Translations under genes and position numbers: made by a program
Shown here: one piece after another, positions 43,594 through 53,883 of the stretch
How the letters are laid out: each line of letters begins with the position of its first letter
How positions within the stretch are numbered: position 1 is the first letter of the stretch
Source: Gammaproteobacteria bacterium
Lineage (GTDB): Bacteria; Pseudomonadota; Gammaproteobacteria; JACCYU01
DNA: 58,865 bases
Direction: 5' to 3'
NCBI GenBank assembly: GCA_013695765.1
Contig: JACCZW010000017.1
Location: 1-58,865 of the forward strand
Notes under the pieces: model-generated
What the model was told of the DNA's origin: nothing
Databases searched by the model: none
The model's input: only the letters and a program-made list of their open reading frames with translations

Positions 43594-44693
43594 GCGGATC
43601 GCGACAGCAGGCGGCGCCAAATCCAGCGCAGACCATACTGCCGCAGCAACAACACCACGGTCAGCAACAGCAGCAGGCCATGCACCCACCAGATGCCCAG
43701 CCAGCCCGGCAGCACACCGCGTTCCACCCAGTTCACGGCGATCAAACCCAAGTTCGCGTAAACGATGTAGATGGTGATGCCGAGCGCGAGTTTGCCGAAG
43801 CGCCCCTGCCGCGGCGTGGTGTAACTCAGTGGCACCGCCAGCGCCGCCAGCAGGATCACGGACACCGGCACCGACAGACGCCATTGCAGTTCGGCCACCG
43901 CGGCGGGATGCGACGAACCCCACAGCCCAGCGGTCGGCAGCGCGTTGCGGTCTGCCTCGGGCGCGAGCGCGGCCTGTTCCACCGGGATGCGCATGGTGTG
44001 CGTCGCGAACGACAGAATGCGGAAGTCTCCACGCCCCGGGCGGCCTTCGTAACGATGCCCGTCGCGCAACTCCACGATGCGCGCGCCGGTAAGTGGCTCG
44101 ATGCGTTGCGTCGCGCGCGCGGCGGTCTCGATCACCGTGCGGCCATTTTCCAGGGTGTGAATGAAGACGTTCTCGATATCGCCGCGGCTGCTGTCAACGC
44201 TTTCGACGAAAAACACCAACTCGTCATCCCCGGTCTCGATAAAGCGGCCGGGCATGACGCCCATCAATTGTGCCTCGCTCTCCATGCTGGCGGTAATCTC
44301 GTCGGCGAGCCGCGCCGTCCAGGGCGAGATGTATAAGGCCACCACGGCAAGCGTTGCCGCCAGCGGTACCGCCACCAGCATCACCGGACGATAAAGCCGC
44401 TTGTACCCGATCCCGCACGCGCGCAATGCCGCCATTTCGTTGTCGCGGTAAAGCCGCCCCATGGTCAGCATCACCGCAAGCAGCAATGATACGGGCATCA
44501 ACAGAATGAGCGATTCGAAGCCACCCAGCACCAGCAGTGGCAATATCAGGTTGGCGGGGATCTGCGCCTCGGTCGCCTGCGCCAGCAGACGCACGAACAG
44601 ATTGCCGAATACCACCAGCACCAGTACGCTGGCCGCCGCGAACAGGGTGAGCGAAATTTCGCGCGCCAGGTAACGGTCGAGCACAGCGCGCAC
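43590..44693 (-). CDS. lptF: LPS export permease LptF, 367 aa
   Basis: Partner of LptG in the inner-membrane LPS extractor. MRAVLDRYLAREISLTLFAA opens the first helix. LILLMPVSLLLAVMLTMGRLYRDNEMAALRACGIG contains the coupling helix that docks on LptB. The periplasmic jelly-roll spans ~130-260, and the last three helices include SVILLAALAVPLSYTTPRQGRFGKL. The gene is divergent from pepA; the 258 bp between holds both promoters. The lptF-lptG | pepA-holC arrangement is standard in Gammaproteobacteria. Confidence 0.92.
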   Translation of the reverse strand: MRAVLDRYLAREISLTLFAAASVLVLVVFGNLFVRLLAQATEAQIPANLILPLLVLGGFESLILLMPVSLLLAVMLTMGRLYRDNEMAALRACGIGYKRLYRPVMLVAVPLAATLAVVALYISPWTARLADEITASMESEAQLMGVMPGRFIETGDDELVFFVESVDSSRGDIENVFIHTLENGRTVIETAARATQRIEPLTGARIVELRDGHRYEGRPGRGDFRILSFATHTMRIPVEQAALAPEADRNALPTAGLWGSSHPAAVAELQWRLSVPVSVILLAALAVPLSYTTPRQGRFGKLALGITIYIVYANLGLIAVNWVERGVLPGWLGIWWVHGLLLLLTVVLLLRQYGLRWIWRRLLSRSA

Positions 44694-44951
44694 GGTCAGC
44701 GTCCCGGATATGCGTGATTCGGCGGCGCTTTTCTCATAGAATCTCGTATCGATATTTGGACTTATTGTCAGACCCGTGCCGTGACGGGGTCTGCTTTCCC
44801 CGGATCAATCCTTTAATGGGTCGGCTCGCGGAGAGCATCCGGTGTGCCGAGAAAACCTCGGCATTAATAGAACGATTTCGCTAGCGGTCTATAAAAACAC
44901 AATCGACGCGGTCGGTTCGATCGACTGCAAACTAACAAATCGGAGCGTACG

Positions 44952-46457
44952 ATGGAATTTTTGCTTGAAAGCGGCTCGCCCGAAAAACAGCGCGTGGGCT
45001 GCGTGGCGGTCGGCGTGTTCCAGCCACGACGCTTGTCCACTGCCGCGAAACTGCTGGAAGACGCCAGCGGCGGGTATATCGGCGCGATCCTCAAGGGTGG
45101 CGACATGGAGGGCGAAAAAAACCAGACGCTGCTGCTGCATAACGTGCCCAACACGGCTTGTGAAAGGGTGCTGTTGATCGGGCTGGGGGAAGAGAAGGTG
45201 TTCGATGCGTCGGCGTTTCGCAAGGCGAACACAGCGCTTGCGCGCGCGCTAAAACAAACCGGCGCCGCCAGTGCGGTATCGTATCTCACCGACCTTGAGC
45301 CTGACGGCCTGGATGTCGAGCAGCGCGCGCGCCAATCCGTGCTTGCTATCGAGGATGCGCGCTACCGCTTTGAGCGCATGAAAAGCGAGGTTAAGCCGGA
45401 TCGATCGAAACTGCGCAAGCTGTCGTTCTTCGTCGCCGACCGCGCCGCGCAAACGGCCGCCAAAAACGCGATCCGCGAAGGCCAGGCGATCGCTGACGGC
45501 ATCTCGCTGGCCAAGGATTTAAGCAACCTGCCGGGTAATGTGTGTACGCCACCGTATCTGGCCGAGCAGGCCAAAGTCTTAAAAAAAGGTCAGCGCAAGC
45601 TTAAAGTTTCGGTGCTGACCGAGATCGAAATGGAAAAACTGGGCATGGGCGCGTTGCTGTCGGTCGCGCGCGGCAGCGAACAGCCGCCGCGATTAATTAC
45701 CTTCGAATACAAGGGCGCGGACAAGAAAACCAAACCGGTGGTGCTGGTCGGCAAGGGCATTACTTTCGATACCGGCGGCATCTCGATCAAGCCCGGTCAG
45801 GCCATGGACGAGATGAAATTCGACATGTGCGGCGCGGCCAGCGTGTTCGGGGTCGTGAAAGCCGTGGCCGCGCTGGACCTGCCCATCAATCTGGTCGGTA
45901 TCGTCGCCAGCGCCGAGAACATGCCCGACGGGCGCGCCACCAAACCCGGCGATATCGTCACCTCCATGTCCGGGCAGACCGTGGAAATTCTCAACACCGA
46001 CGCGGAAGGCCGTCTGGTGCTGTGCGACGCGCTGACCTACGCCGAGCGCTTCGACCCCGCCGCGGTCGTCGACATCGCCACCTTGACCGGCGCCTGCATC
46101 GTAGCACTTGGCCATCACGCGAGCGGGCTCATGACCAACCACGAACCGCTCGCCCAGGCGCTGCTGGAAGCGGGCCAAGTCAGCGGCGATCGCGCCTGGC
46201 AGTTGCCGCTGTGGGACGAATATCAGGAGTTGCTCAAGAGCAATTTCGCAGACATGGCCAACATCGGGGACCGCTCAGCCGGCAGCATTACCGCGGCTTG
46301 TTATTTGTCGCGGTTCGCGCGCAAATATCACTGGGCGCACCTGGATATCGCCGGCACGGCCTGGCATAGCGGCGCGAAAAAAGGGGCTACGGGCCGCCCT
46401 GTACCGCTATTGATGCAATACCTGATGAATCAGGCCAATGGTGCGGGCAATCCTTGA
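44952..46457 (+). CDS. pepA: Leucyl aminopeptidase PepA, 501 aa
   Basis: PepA is a hexameric, two-metal cytosolic aminopeptidase; some homologues also bind DNA in plasmid dimer resolution and gene control. The N-terminal macro-like domain (1-~170) is followed by the M17 catalytic domain: VLVGKGITFDTGGISIKPG, MKFDMCGAASVFG and the diagnostic NTDAEGRLVLCDALTYAE. The metal and catalytic Lys/Arg residues are in those motifs. Its length is normal. It begins the pepA-holC-...-valS group, and the start ATG follows a GGAGCG box. Confidence 0.93.
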   Translation: MEFLLESGSPEKQRVGCVAVGVFQPRRLSTAAKLLEDASGGYIGAILKGGDMEGEKNQTLLLHNVPNTACERVLLIGLGEEKVFDASAFRKANTALARALKQTGAASAVSYLTDLEPDGLDVEQRARQSVLAIEDARYRFERMKSEVKPDRSKLRKLSFFVADRAAQTAAKNAIREGQAIADGISLAKDLSNLPGNVCTPPYLAEQAKVLKKGQRKLKVSVLTEIEMEKLGMGALLSVARGSEQPPRLITFEYKGADKKTKPVVLVGKGITFDTGGISIKPGQAMDEMKFDMCGAASVFGVVKAVAALDLPINLVGIVASAENMPDGRATKPGDIVTSMSGQTVEILNTDAEGRLVLCDALTYAERFDPAAVVDIATLTGACIVALGHHASGLMTNHEPLAQALLEAGQVSGDRAWQLPLWDEYQELLKSNFADMANIGDRSAGSITAACYLSRFARKYHWAHLDIAGTAWHSGAKKGATGRPVPLLMQYLMNQANGAGNP

Positions 46458-46531
46458 ACGTCAATGATTCTTGCGAGAATTCAAAGGGCGTGTGAACGGA
46501 TGCCAGTTTTAGAATACGTATTGATGACCTG

Positions 46532-46981
46532 ATGCCGACAATCGATTTTTACGTACTGCCGAATGCTGATGCGCAGGCTCGCCTGCTGTTCGCATGCCGG
46601 CTCACTGAGAAGGCGTTCAACATGGGGCGGCAGGTGCATCTGCATACCGACTCGGAAGCCAGCGCCCGGCGCGTCGATGACCTGTTATGGACGTTTCGCG
46701 ATCGCGGCTTCGTGCCGCACGGCATCGCTCCCGATCAAGCGCACGATTATCCGGTCACCATCGCTTACGGCGGAAACCATGGCTGGACACCGCCGCGCTG
46801 CGACGTGCTGATCAATCTCGATTCGCAGACGCCGGCGTTCTTCGACCGTTTCGAGCGCGTGGCGGAAATCGTAGACAACGAGCAGCGCGAGGCGGGTCGT
46901 GCGCGCTATCGTTTTTATCGCGAGCGCGGCTGCGAACTCAGCCACCATTCGATTAGCGGCGATCAGGTTCGGGGCGGCTAG
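46532..46981 (+). CDS. holC: DNA polymerase III chi subunit HolC, 149 aa
   Basis: HolC links the clamp loader to single-strand-binding protein. IDFYVLPNADAQARLLFACRLTEKAF, the GRQVHLHTDSEASARRVDDLLWTF block, FVPHGI, RCDVLINLDSQTP and FFDRFERVAEIVDNEQREAGRARYRFYRERGCEL match HolC along the full length. It lies 74 bases after pepA, its usual neighbour. Confidence 0.9.
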   Translation: MPTIDFYVLPNADAQARLLFACRLTEKAFNMGRQVHLHTDSEASARRVDDLLWTFRDRGFVPHGIAPDQAHDYPVTIAYGGNHGWTPPRCDVLINLDSQTPAFFDRFERVAEIVDNEQREAGRARYRFYRERGCELSHHSISGDQVRGG

Positions 46982-46988
46982 GTCCGGG

Positions 46989-47306
46989 ATGTTGTTCAGA
47001 CGCAAACACGCGCGCGACGAGATTCCGACCCTGCACGATCTGGTCGAAGACGAAGCACCAACGACGCTAAACACGGATACCGCGCGCGTCCCCGCGCGCA
47101 AGCATGCGCCCTCGACTGCGGAAGAAAACAAGGTAACGACCGCGACGAGCGCGCAATCGCGTTCCACGGTAGAGACGACGATCGAAGCCATGATCGGCGA
47201 AATCCTCAACCGCCACATGCAAAACGCCCACAAGGAAATCACCCGCGCGGTGCTGACGGAAGTGCGCGCACGCTTGCGTCGCGACGAGCGCGCAAAGACC
47301 AGTTAA
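46989..47306 (+). CDS. Hypothetical protein between holC and valS, 105 aa
   Basis: It begins 7 bases after the holC stop (MLFRRKHARDEIPTLHDLVE). The middle (residues ~28-65) is Thr/Ser/Ala-rich and probably disordered. The C-terminal helix MIGEILNRHMQNAHKEITRAVLTEVRARLRR looks like a dimerising coiled coil. Proteins of this layout with a structured helical tail often occur between holC and valS in Gammaproteobacteria; no function is established. Confidence 0.7.
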   Translation: MLFRRKHARDEIPTLHDLVEDEAPTTLNTDTARVPARKHAPSTAEENKVTTATSAQSRSTVETTIEAMIGEILNRHMQNAHKEITRAVLTEVRARLRRDERAKTS

Positions 47307-47364
47307 ACATCAGCCCTCATGCGTCCTTAAGCTTGCGGCCCGAGAACCTGTGGAACAAACCGCA

Positions 47365-47586
47365 ATGAATGTCGAACCCGTGCTTGAGTCGGTCATTACC
47401 TGCCCCGGTTGCGGCTACGCGCAGCTCGAAACCATGCCGACCGACGCCTGCCAGTGGTTTTACGAGTGCAAGCACTGCCGAGCGCTGCTGCGCCCAAAAC
47501 CTGGAGATTGTTGCGTATTCTGCTCATACGGCTCAGTGGCATGTCCACCGATACAGCTTGAAGGTGGCTCCGGAAGCTGTTGTTGA
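47365..47586 (+). CDS. GDCCVxC-domain small zinc-finger-like protein, 73 aa
   Basis: The protein has VITCPGCGYAQLETMPTDAC, WFYECKHCRALLRPKPGDCC and VFCSYGSVACPPIQ. GDCCVFCSYG is the signature of the 'GDCCVxC' family, some members of which use selenocysteine. Ten cysteines form probable metal-binding pairs. A GTG at 47350 is an alternative start, but the ATG at 47365 fits better. Some family members lie near mercury or arsenic resistance genes; here the neighbours are holC and valS, so the role is open. Confidence 0.75.
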   Translation: MNVEPVLESVITCPGCGYAQLETMPTDACQWFYECKHCRALLRPKPGDCCVFCSYGSVACPPIQLEGGSGSCC

Positions 47587-47624
47587 AGTCGCGCCGTACT
47601 GTTTGAACAACACGCCTTAAGCAC

Positions 47625-50612
47625 ATGGAAAAAACCTACGACCCGCACGCGATAGAGCAGCGCTGGTACGAAACTTGGGAGCGCGGCCGCTATTTCGCGT
47701 CGCGCGGCAATGGTGAGCCTTACTGCATCATGATTCCGCCGCCCAACGTCACCGGCACTCTGCACATGGGCCACGCGTTCCAGGACACCTTGATGGACGC
47801 GCTCACCCGCTATCACCGCATGCGCGGCTTCAACACCTTGTGGCAACCGGGCACGGACCACGCCGGCATTGCCACGCAGATGGTGGTCGAACGCAAACTC
47901 AACGCCGAGGGACAAACACGGCACGATCTGGGTCGCGAAGCGTTCATCGAGCGCGTGTGGCAATGGAAGCAAGAATCCGGCGGCATGATCACGCGCCAGT
48001 TACGCCGCATGGGCGCGTCGCTGGACTGGCAACGCGAACGTTTCACCATGGACGAAGGTCTGTCGCGCGCCGTCATCGAGGCATTTGTGCGCCTGCACGA
48101 TGACGGTCTGATCTATCGCGGCAAACGGCTGGTCAACTGGGACCCGGTGCTGCGCACGGCGGTGTCCGATCTGGAGGTGACGTCCGAAGAAGAAAAAGGC
48201 CATCTCTGGCACATGCGCTACCCGCTTGCGGATGGCTCCGGACATCTCGTGGTCGCGACCACGCGCCCAGAGACGATGCTGGGCGACGCGGCGGTCGCCG
48301 TGCATCCGGACGACGAACGTTATCGTCATCTGATCGGCAAACAGGTAAAGCTGCCGCTCACCGGACGCACGATTCCCGTCATCGCCGACGAATATGTCGA
48401 TCCCGCCTTCGGCACCGGCTGCGTGAAGATCACGCCGGCGCATGATTTCAACGATTACGCGGTCTGGCTGCGACACAGGGACGAGCCGGATATTCAGGCG
48501 CAGCCAAACGGTGGACTGATCAATATTCTCGCGCCGGACGCGAGCTTACTGAGCGGCGCGTCGGCTGTGATGCGTGCACTGGGCCAGCGTGCATCGATCT
48601 CAGGCGTGGGGAAATTCATCCCCGCGGACTCTGATGAGTCAAACGAAATTTTTGCGGACAGGATAATCCCGGAAGCTTATCGCGGCCTCGATCGCTTCGA
48701 AGCGCGCAAGCGCATCGTCGCCGATCTCGCATCGCTTGACCTGCTGGAAAAAGTTGAAGACCACAAGCTGGTGGTACCGCGCGGCGATCGCACGGGCGCG
48801 GTGCTCGAACCTTATCTAACCGATCAGTGGTATGTGGAAGTCTCGCCGCTCGCTAAAGACGCGATCGAGGCGGTGGAGGACGGACGCATAACCTTCGTAC
48901 CGGAGAATTGGACGAAGACCTATTTCGAGTGGATGCGCAACATTCAGGACTGGTGCATCAGCCGCCAGCTGTGGTGGGGGCATCGCATCCCCGCGTGGTA
49001 CGACGAAGCGGGTAAACATTACGTTGGCCGCTCGGAGGAGGAGGTTCGCAAGCGACACCCCGAACTCACGGTAGATCAACCACTATTACAGGACGAGGAC
49101 GTCCTGGACACCTGGTTTTCCTCGGCGCTGTGGCCGTTTTCGACCCTGGGCTGGCCGGAGGAAACAGCCGAGTTGCGCACGTTTTATCCGACTTCGGTGC
49201 TGGTCACCGGCTTCGATATTATCTTCTTCTGGGTCGCGCGCATGATCATGCTGGGCCTCAAGTTCATGGATGACGTGCCGTTCCGGCAAGTCTACATTCA
49301 TGGCCTGGTGCGGGACGCCGAAGGCCAGAAGATGTCCAAATCCAAGGGCAACGTGCTCGATCCCATCGACCTGATCGACGGCATTACCTTGGATGGATTG
49401 ATAAAAAAGCGCGTGGCCGGCCTCATGCAGCCGCGGATGGCAAAAAAGATCGAAGCCACTACCCGCCGTCATTTTCCGGACGGCATTCCCGCGCACGGCA
49501 CCGACGCGCTGCGTTTCACCTTCACCGCGCTGGCCTCGACGGGTCGCGATATAAAATTCGATCTGGGTCGCATCGAAGGCTATCGCAACTTCTGCAACAA
49601 GCTCTGGAACGCCGCGCGCTACGTGCTGATGAACTGCGAGGGACAGGATTGCGGCCAGAGTAAGTTATCCGACCTTGCCCTGGCCGATCGCTGGATCGTC
49701 TCCAGGCTGCAAATTATCGAAGATGACGTGGCCCGCCATTTTGAAACCTATCGCTTCGACCTGATAGCGCAGACGCTATACGATTTTACCTGGCACGAGT
49801 ACTGCGACTGGTACCTTGAGCTGTGCAAACCGATGCTCGCACCCGCGAGCATCGTCCTGAGCAAAAGCGAAGGATCTCCTACCGAGAGCAGAGACTTAGA
49901 AGGACTTCCTCCCGACACCAGAGACTTACAAGCTTACGCCCGCGGCACGCGCCGCACCCTGGTGCGCGTGCTGGAGACGCTGCTGCGGTTGCTGCATCCG
50001 TTCATGCCGTTCGTTACCGAGGAGATCTGGCACCAGGTCGCGCCGCTGGCGGGCAGGCACGGCGACACCATTCAATTGCAGCCCTATCCGCGCGGGAACC
50101 CGGGCCGCATCGATACGCAAGCCGTCGCCGAACTCGAGTGGCTCAAGACGTTCGTCATGGGCGTGCGGCGAATTCGCGCCGAGTTCGACATTGCACCGGG
50201 GCGGCCGCTGCCGGTGCTGCTGCAGGACTGGCAGCCCGAAGACAAGGCGCGGGTCGAGCGTAACCAGATGACGATCAACGCGCTGGCGCGACTGGAGTCA
50301 CTGACCTGGCTTGATCGGGCCGAGCCGCCGGAATCGGCGACCGCGCTGGTGGGAAAGATGAAGATCCTGATCCCGCTGGCTGGCCTGATCGACAAACACG
50401 CCGAACTCGCGCGTCTGGAGAAGGAAGTCGGCAAATTGCGCGCGACGCTGGAGCGGAGCGAGGCCAAATTGGGCAATGCGAACTTTGTGGAGCGCGCGCC
50501 CGCGGAAGTGGTGGAAAAGGAGCGCGCGCGGGTCGATGATCTGCGCGCGTCGCTGGCTCACCTTGAAGCGCAGTCGGCGCGAATCAGCGCCTTGCAGGAG
50601 CGCGTCCCTTGA
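47625..50612 (+). CDS. valS: Valyl-tRNA synthetase ValS, 995 aa
   Basis: A class I synthetase that charges tRNA-Val. The HIGH motif is HMGH (47-50) and KMSKS is at 569-573 (KMSKSKGN). The editing domain spans ~190-340, the anticodon-binding domain has [18 protein letters not shown], and the C-terminal coiled coil is residues ~920-990. At residues ~738-772, between LELCKPML and ARGTRRTLV, there is an inserted Ser/Asp/Arg-rich stretch built from a 10-residue tandem repeat (see the repeat entry). It lies in a loop where other ValS proteins are short, so function should be kept. Confidence 0.93.
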   Translation: MEKTYDPHAIEQRWYETWERGRYFASRGNGEPYCIMIPPPNVTGTLHMGHAFQDTLMDALTRYHRMRGFNTLWQPGTDHAGIATQMVVERKLNAEGQTRHDLGREAFIERVWQWKQESGGMITRQLRRMGASLDWQRERFTMDEGLSRAVIEAFVRLHDDGLIYRGKRLVNWDPVLRTAVSDLEVTSEEEKGHLWHMRYPLADGSGHLVVATTRPETMLGDAAVAVHPDDERYRHLIGKQVKLPLTGRTIPVIADEYVDPAFGTGCVKITPAHDFNDYAVWLRHRDEPDIQAQPNGGLINILAPDASLLSGASAVMRALGQRASISGVGKFIPADSDESNEIFADRIIPEAYRGLDRFEARKRIVADLASLDLLEKVEDHKLVVPRGDRTGAVLEPYLTDQWYVEVSPLAKDAIEAVEDGRITFVPENWTKTYFEWMRNIQDWCISRQLWWGHRIPAWYDEAGKHYVGRSEEEVRKRHPELTVDQPLLQDEDVLDTWFSSALWPFSTLGWPEETAELRTFYPTSVLVTGFDIIFFWVARMIMLGLKFMDDVPFRQVYIHGLVRDAEGQKMSKSKGNVLDPIDLIDGITLDGLIKKRVAGLMQPRMAKKIEATTRRHFPDGIPAHGTDALRFTFTALASTGRDIKFDLGRIEGYRNFCNKLWNAARYVLMNCEGQDCGQSKLSDLALADRWIVSRLQIIEDDVARHFETYRFDLIAQTLYDFTWHEYCDWYLELCKPMLAPASIVLSKSEGSPTESRDLEGLPPDTRDLQAYARGTRRTLVRVLETLLRLLHPFMPFVTEEIWHQVAPLAGRHGDTIQLQPYPRGNPGRIDTQAVAELEWLKTFVMGVRRIRAEFDIAPGRPLPVLLQDWQPEDKARVERNQMTINALARLESLTWLDRAEPPESATALVGKMKILIPLAGLIDKHAELARLEKEVGKLRATLERSEAKLGNANFVERAPAEVVEKERARVDDLRASLAHLEAQSARISALQERVP
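49877..49936 (+). repeat. 30-bp tandem repeat (2 copies) inserted in-frame in valS
   Basis: Two adjacent 30-bp units (49877-49906 and 49907-49936) share TCCT-CCGA-CAGAGACTTA-AAG and differ at about 8 positions. Read in frame they encode two 10-residue units ending in RDLEG and RDLQA. Just upstream (~49855-49876) is GTCCTGAGCAAAAGCGAAGG, which resembles the widespread CCTGAGCGAAGCGAAGGA-type intergenic repeat. Together they look like a mobile repeat captured inside an essential gene. Confidence 0.7.
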
Positions 50613-50639
50613 TGCGGACATAACACCCGCATCAAGGGA
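50605..50639. terminator. Strong 13-bp hairpin at the valS 3' end
   Basis: CCCTTGATGCGG (50606-50617) pairs perfectly with CCGCATCAAGGG (50627-50638); the flanking T/A extends this to 13 bp, around a 9-base loop. It overlaps the last two valS codons and lies between convergent transcripts. No T-run follows, so it may stop transcription with Rho's help or protect the mRNA 3' end. Confidence 0.6.
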
Positions 50640-50716
50640 AGCGACTGGTGAGCAGCGGGTCACGACTCCGCTACTATGCCTGAGACTTCAATCCACGCGG
50701 TCGGAGTTGGCGGCAT

Positions 50717-52362
50717 TCACGGCACGTTGATGACCTGTTCGCAGGTAACCGCGGTATCGCCCTGTGGCGGCGGACCACCGTCGCAGATGTCAGTTTCCAG
50801 GCCGCCGTCCAGCCGGTCAATGCCCACGCCGCCTTGCAAATTGTCCTGCTCCGGGCCACCCAGAAGCTTGTCGTTGCCGGAGTCGCCTGCAAGCGTGTCA
50901 TTGCCGGCGTCGCCGCAGATTACTTCATCGCCGCCAGCCCCAAACACCACATCGTTGCCGGCAAACGCGCGGATCACGTCCCGTCCTGGCGTGCCACGCA
51001 GCCTGTCCGCGGCTTGTGTGCCGAACAAGGTCACGATTTCTCCGCCGCAAAGTGCAGGCGGCGCGCCGAACTCGACTGCGCCGATGTCACACACGGCGAC
51101 GCCGTCGGTATTGCCATCCACGGGACGCACAAACATGCGCTAATCATTGATCGTGCGAAGGCTGCCGCACATCGCCTGGCTGCCGCGGTCGATGGCGACG
51201 CTGCCCATGAGCAAGGCGTGGCTGCGCGTGGGACCGCCGTTATCCGCAAGCTGCCCCAGTTTCAGCTGCGCGGCGGTCACGCGCCGGAAGGTGCCGCCGC
51301 CTGTGCGCAGCCGAGCGCAGCTTCCGTCCGTATCCAGGTTGGTACCGGCGGAAATCAGGTCATCGTCGCTCAGGCAATTCTGGCCCGCCGCGGTTTTGAC
51401 AACCAGACTGTTGGTAACGCTCGCGTTGGCGAACCGAAAGCTGCACAGGCCGCCGCCAGAATTGGCGGTCAAGGTGCTGCTGACCAGGCTGACGGTGCCA
51501 TCTTCGTTATTGCCCCCACAACTGCCGGCCGAGTTCGCCGACAACGTGCTGTTCGTCACCCGCACCGTCGCATTGAATTATCGGCGCCGCCGCCCGATAT
51601 CTCGGCGACGTTGCGCGCAAGCAGGCTGTTGGTAACGTTGATCAGGCTGCCAAAGGAATTGGAGATACCGGCGCCAAAAGCCGCCGTATTGTCGGAGAGC
51701 GTGCTGATTAGTACGCGCGCGGAAGCGAAATTCGAGTTGGCGATGCCGCCGCCCAGGCGCGCCGAATTCAGCGCTACCGTGCTGTTGAGCACGGTGAGGA
51801 TGCCTGAGTTCGAAATCGCGCCGCCGGTGCCCCGGACGCCGTCTTGCGGCACCGCCTCGTTCGCGGCCAATACGCTGTTAGCCAGGGTCAGCGTACCGCT
51901 GTTGAGAATCGCACCCCCCGTCTCTGACCGGCCATTGCGCAACGTAGCGTTGCTTAGCGCGAGCTGGCCGCCCTGCACCTCCAGTAAGCGGAAATCATCG
52001 GTCCCGGCGGCAACGGCGCGCTGCAGGGTCGCGCCGTTGCCGTTGATGACCAGCGGGCCCGTGATAGCCGGCAATCCGTTAAAACCGTCGACCGACTGTT
52101 GCAGCGTGTAGGTTCCGTTCAATGTCAGGTTGATGGTGTTCGACTGCCCGTTTGAGTTGGCCTGATTGATCGCGTTTATCAAGCCTGTAACGTCACCCGC
52201 GGAGACATTGAAAACTTCCGCCTGCGCGGAACCCGACAGCAGCATCAACTGGAGCAATTGCGATTTGGGGCCCGCCTCGTCGGGGCCCTTGTTTCGGCGT
52301 GATTTTCGAGGCCGAGAAAAGTTAAGGCACGACAGCGATGCGGCAGATAGACGGATACTCAT
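50717..52362 (-). CDS. Secreted beta-helix protein with RTX-like C-terminus; one frameshift and one amber codon
   Basis: From 52362 an unusual leader ends in LLQLMLLSGSAQA, a signal peptidase site. Then come parallel-beta-helix repeats rich in NSGTLTLANSVLAANE-type rungs, as in polymorphic outer-membrane and CSLREA-type proteins. Near 51577 a one-base loss breaks the frame (GGGADN / ATVRVTNSTLSAN). At 51140-51142 an in-frame TAG interrupts SLRTIND-stop-RMFVRPVDGN, where CAG would fit. The C-terminal part (50717-51136) has hemolysin-type calcium repeats (GNDVVFGAGGDEVICGDAGN). The intact product would be about 548 aa and probably exported. The leader contains a GGGGCCC...GGGCCCC hairpin (52268-52290). 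Confidence 0.7.
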
Positions 52363-52746
52363 TATGTTTTTATCGCCATGTTTTTGTTCCCCATGATTTT
52401 ATTCCCATGTTTCTTATTTCTTGGACACGTGGTGACCCGCCAATCCGGCGCGCAGGTCCTCAGGAACATAATGCAGAAACGCCGGGCCGGCAACCGACAT
52501 TTGCCAAAGGGCAAACGCAGTGCCCAAAAAAGGCGGCCACTATAGCCGCCTCAAAGATGCTCCCACGCGGATGTTGTAAATCGAGACCTTGTCGCCGCCG
52601 AATGCTTGGCGCGCGATTCCCGGAGTTCACAACTAAAGCACAATATCCCGCGTCGAACCCCGCGTATTTGCGTAGTCTTTGCCTATAATCGCGGAATTGC
52701 GCCACGCCAAAGAACAAGACCCGATGACTGACCCAGGGATTTGGAT
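52363..52746. other. Intergenic region, 384 bp, divergent promoters
   Basis: This region separates the beta-helix gene (minus) from the LuxR-type gene (plus). It has no supported gene. The sequence is less GC-rich near 52380-52430. No ribosome binding site stands out before the 52747 start, and I see no clear operator. Confidence 0.35.
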
Positions 52747-53853
52747 ATGCACAGCGTAAATGCCACACCAGCGGCTAGGGCGGAAGCGCGCATCCAGCAA
52801 TTATGCTGCCTGGGGCTCGGCGGGCGGATGCTCATGCCGGCGCTGCTGGAGGAACTGCATCATTTGATTCCCTCTTACTCCAATGTTTTTTTCTGGACGG
52901 AAAACGATCAGTTCAGCAATCTGTACGACGAAAATCCAATTTTTCCGCAAATCGTGCCAGTTTATATAAGCGAGTTTTATAATCGGCGCGAGCGGGAAGT
53001 TTTTCTGAGTTTTACGCAGTCCATGCGCGGCGAGCGCGGGGCGCAGGGAATCGATGATCTCCTAAAAGTGGAAAAGACTGCGTTTTACCGGCATGATTTT
53101 TATAACCTCATTTATCGTCCGCTGAATTATCGGCATTTTATCCGTCTGGTGGTGCGTGAAAGCACGCGCGCGCTGGGTCGTGTTCATCTTTGTCGAGCCG
53201 ACGACCGGGAATTCACCGCACAGGACAGACGCCGCCTCGCCGCCATTGCACCGTTCATCGCACACGCGCTGACCGCGTCCGGCGACCTCGACGCACCGCT
53301 GGTGGAGAGCCCCGACAGCGGCGTCATCATTGCCGAGCCATCGGGCCATATCGTCAACGTCTCCGCGCAGGCGCGGCAACTTTTGTGGATGGCCAGCGGC
53401 GGCGACGCGGACACCGCGTATCCATCCGGCGAGCCGCGCGACCTGAGATTACCCGAAGGCGTATGCCGTTTGTGCCGGCAACTTCAAGGCGTGTTTAATG
53501 AGCAGGAATTTACCGCACCGCCGGTGTGGCAACGTCGCAACGCCTGGGGCGGATTTACCTTTCGGGTTTACTGGCTGAACAACGGCCTGCCTGAACCGGC
53601 CTCGCTGGTAGGGATTACCATACGCAGGGAGGAACCCCTGCCGCTGAAACTGCTGCGACGCATGGAGCAGCTGCCGCTCTCCGGCCGGCAGGTGCAAGTC
53701 TGCCTGCTGCTGGCTGCGGGCCACTCGCTTGCCGCGATCGGCGAGCGCCTGGATGTGAGCAAACACACCGCCGACTACCACTGCCGCGAGGTTTACGCCC
53801 GTTTCGATGTACATACGCGCGGCGAGCTGATCGGCAAGCTCGCGCTGCTGTAG
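52747..53853 (+). CDS. LuxR-type helix-turn-helix transcriptional regulator, 368 aa
   Basis: The C-terminus (residues ~310-368) is a GerE/LuxR DNA-binding domain: PLSGRQVQVCLLLAAGHSLAAIGERLDVSKHTADYHCREVYARFDV. The preceding ~300 residues carry no receiver domain or known autoinducer pocket. Their middle contains a PAS-like stretch (SPDSGVIIAEPSGHIVNVSAQARQLL). The first ~100 residues (LCCLGLGGRMLMPALLEELHHLIPSYSNVFFW) resemble the GAF-like part of related orphan regulators. A TTG at 52741 is an alternative start. Targets are unknown. Confidence 0.78.
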   Translation: MHSVNATPAARAEARIQQLCCLGLGGRMLMPALLEELHHLIPSYSNVFFWTENDQFSNLYDENPIFPQIVPVYISEFYNRREREVFLSFTQSMRGERGAQGIDDLLKVEKTAFYRHDFYNLIYRPLNYRHFIRLVVRESTRALGRVHLCRADDREFTAQDRRRLAAIAPFIAHALTASGDLDAPLVESPDSGVIIAEPSGHIVNVSAQARQLLWMASGGDADTAYPSGEPRDLRLPEGVCRLCRQLQGVFNEQEFTAPPVWQRRNAWGGFTFRVYWLNNGLPEPASLVGITIRREEPLPLKLLRRMEQLPLSGRQVQVCLLLAAGHSLAAIGERLDVSKHTADYHCREVYARFDVHTRGELIGKLALL

Positions 53854-53883
53854 CCGCGCCTGTTCGCATTATGCGTGGGCGTA

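Noticed and set aside
51140-51142. Recoded TAG (pyrrolysine) codon
   Set aside because: No pyrrolysine genes are in view and the site is a poor context; a nonsense mutation or base error is simpler.
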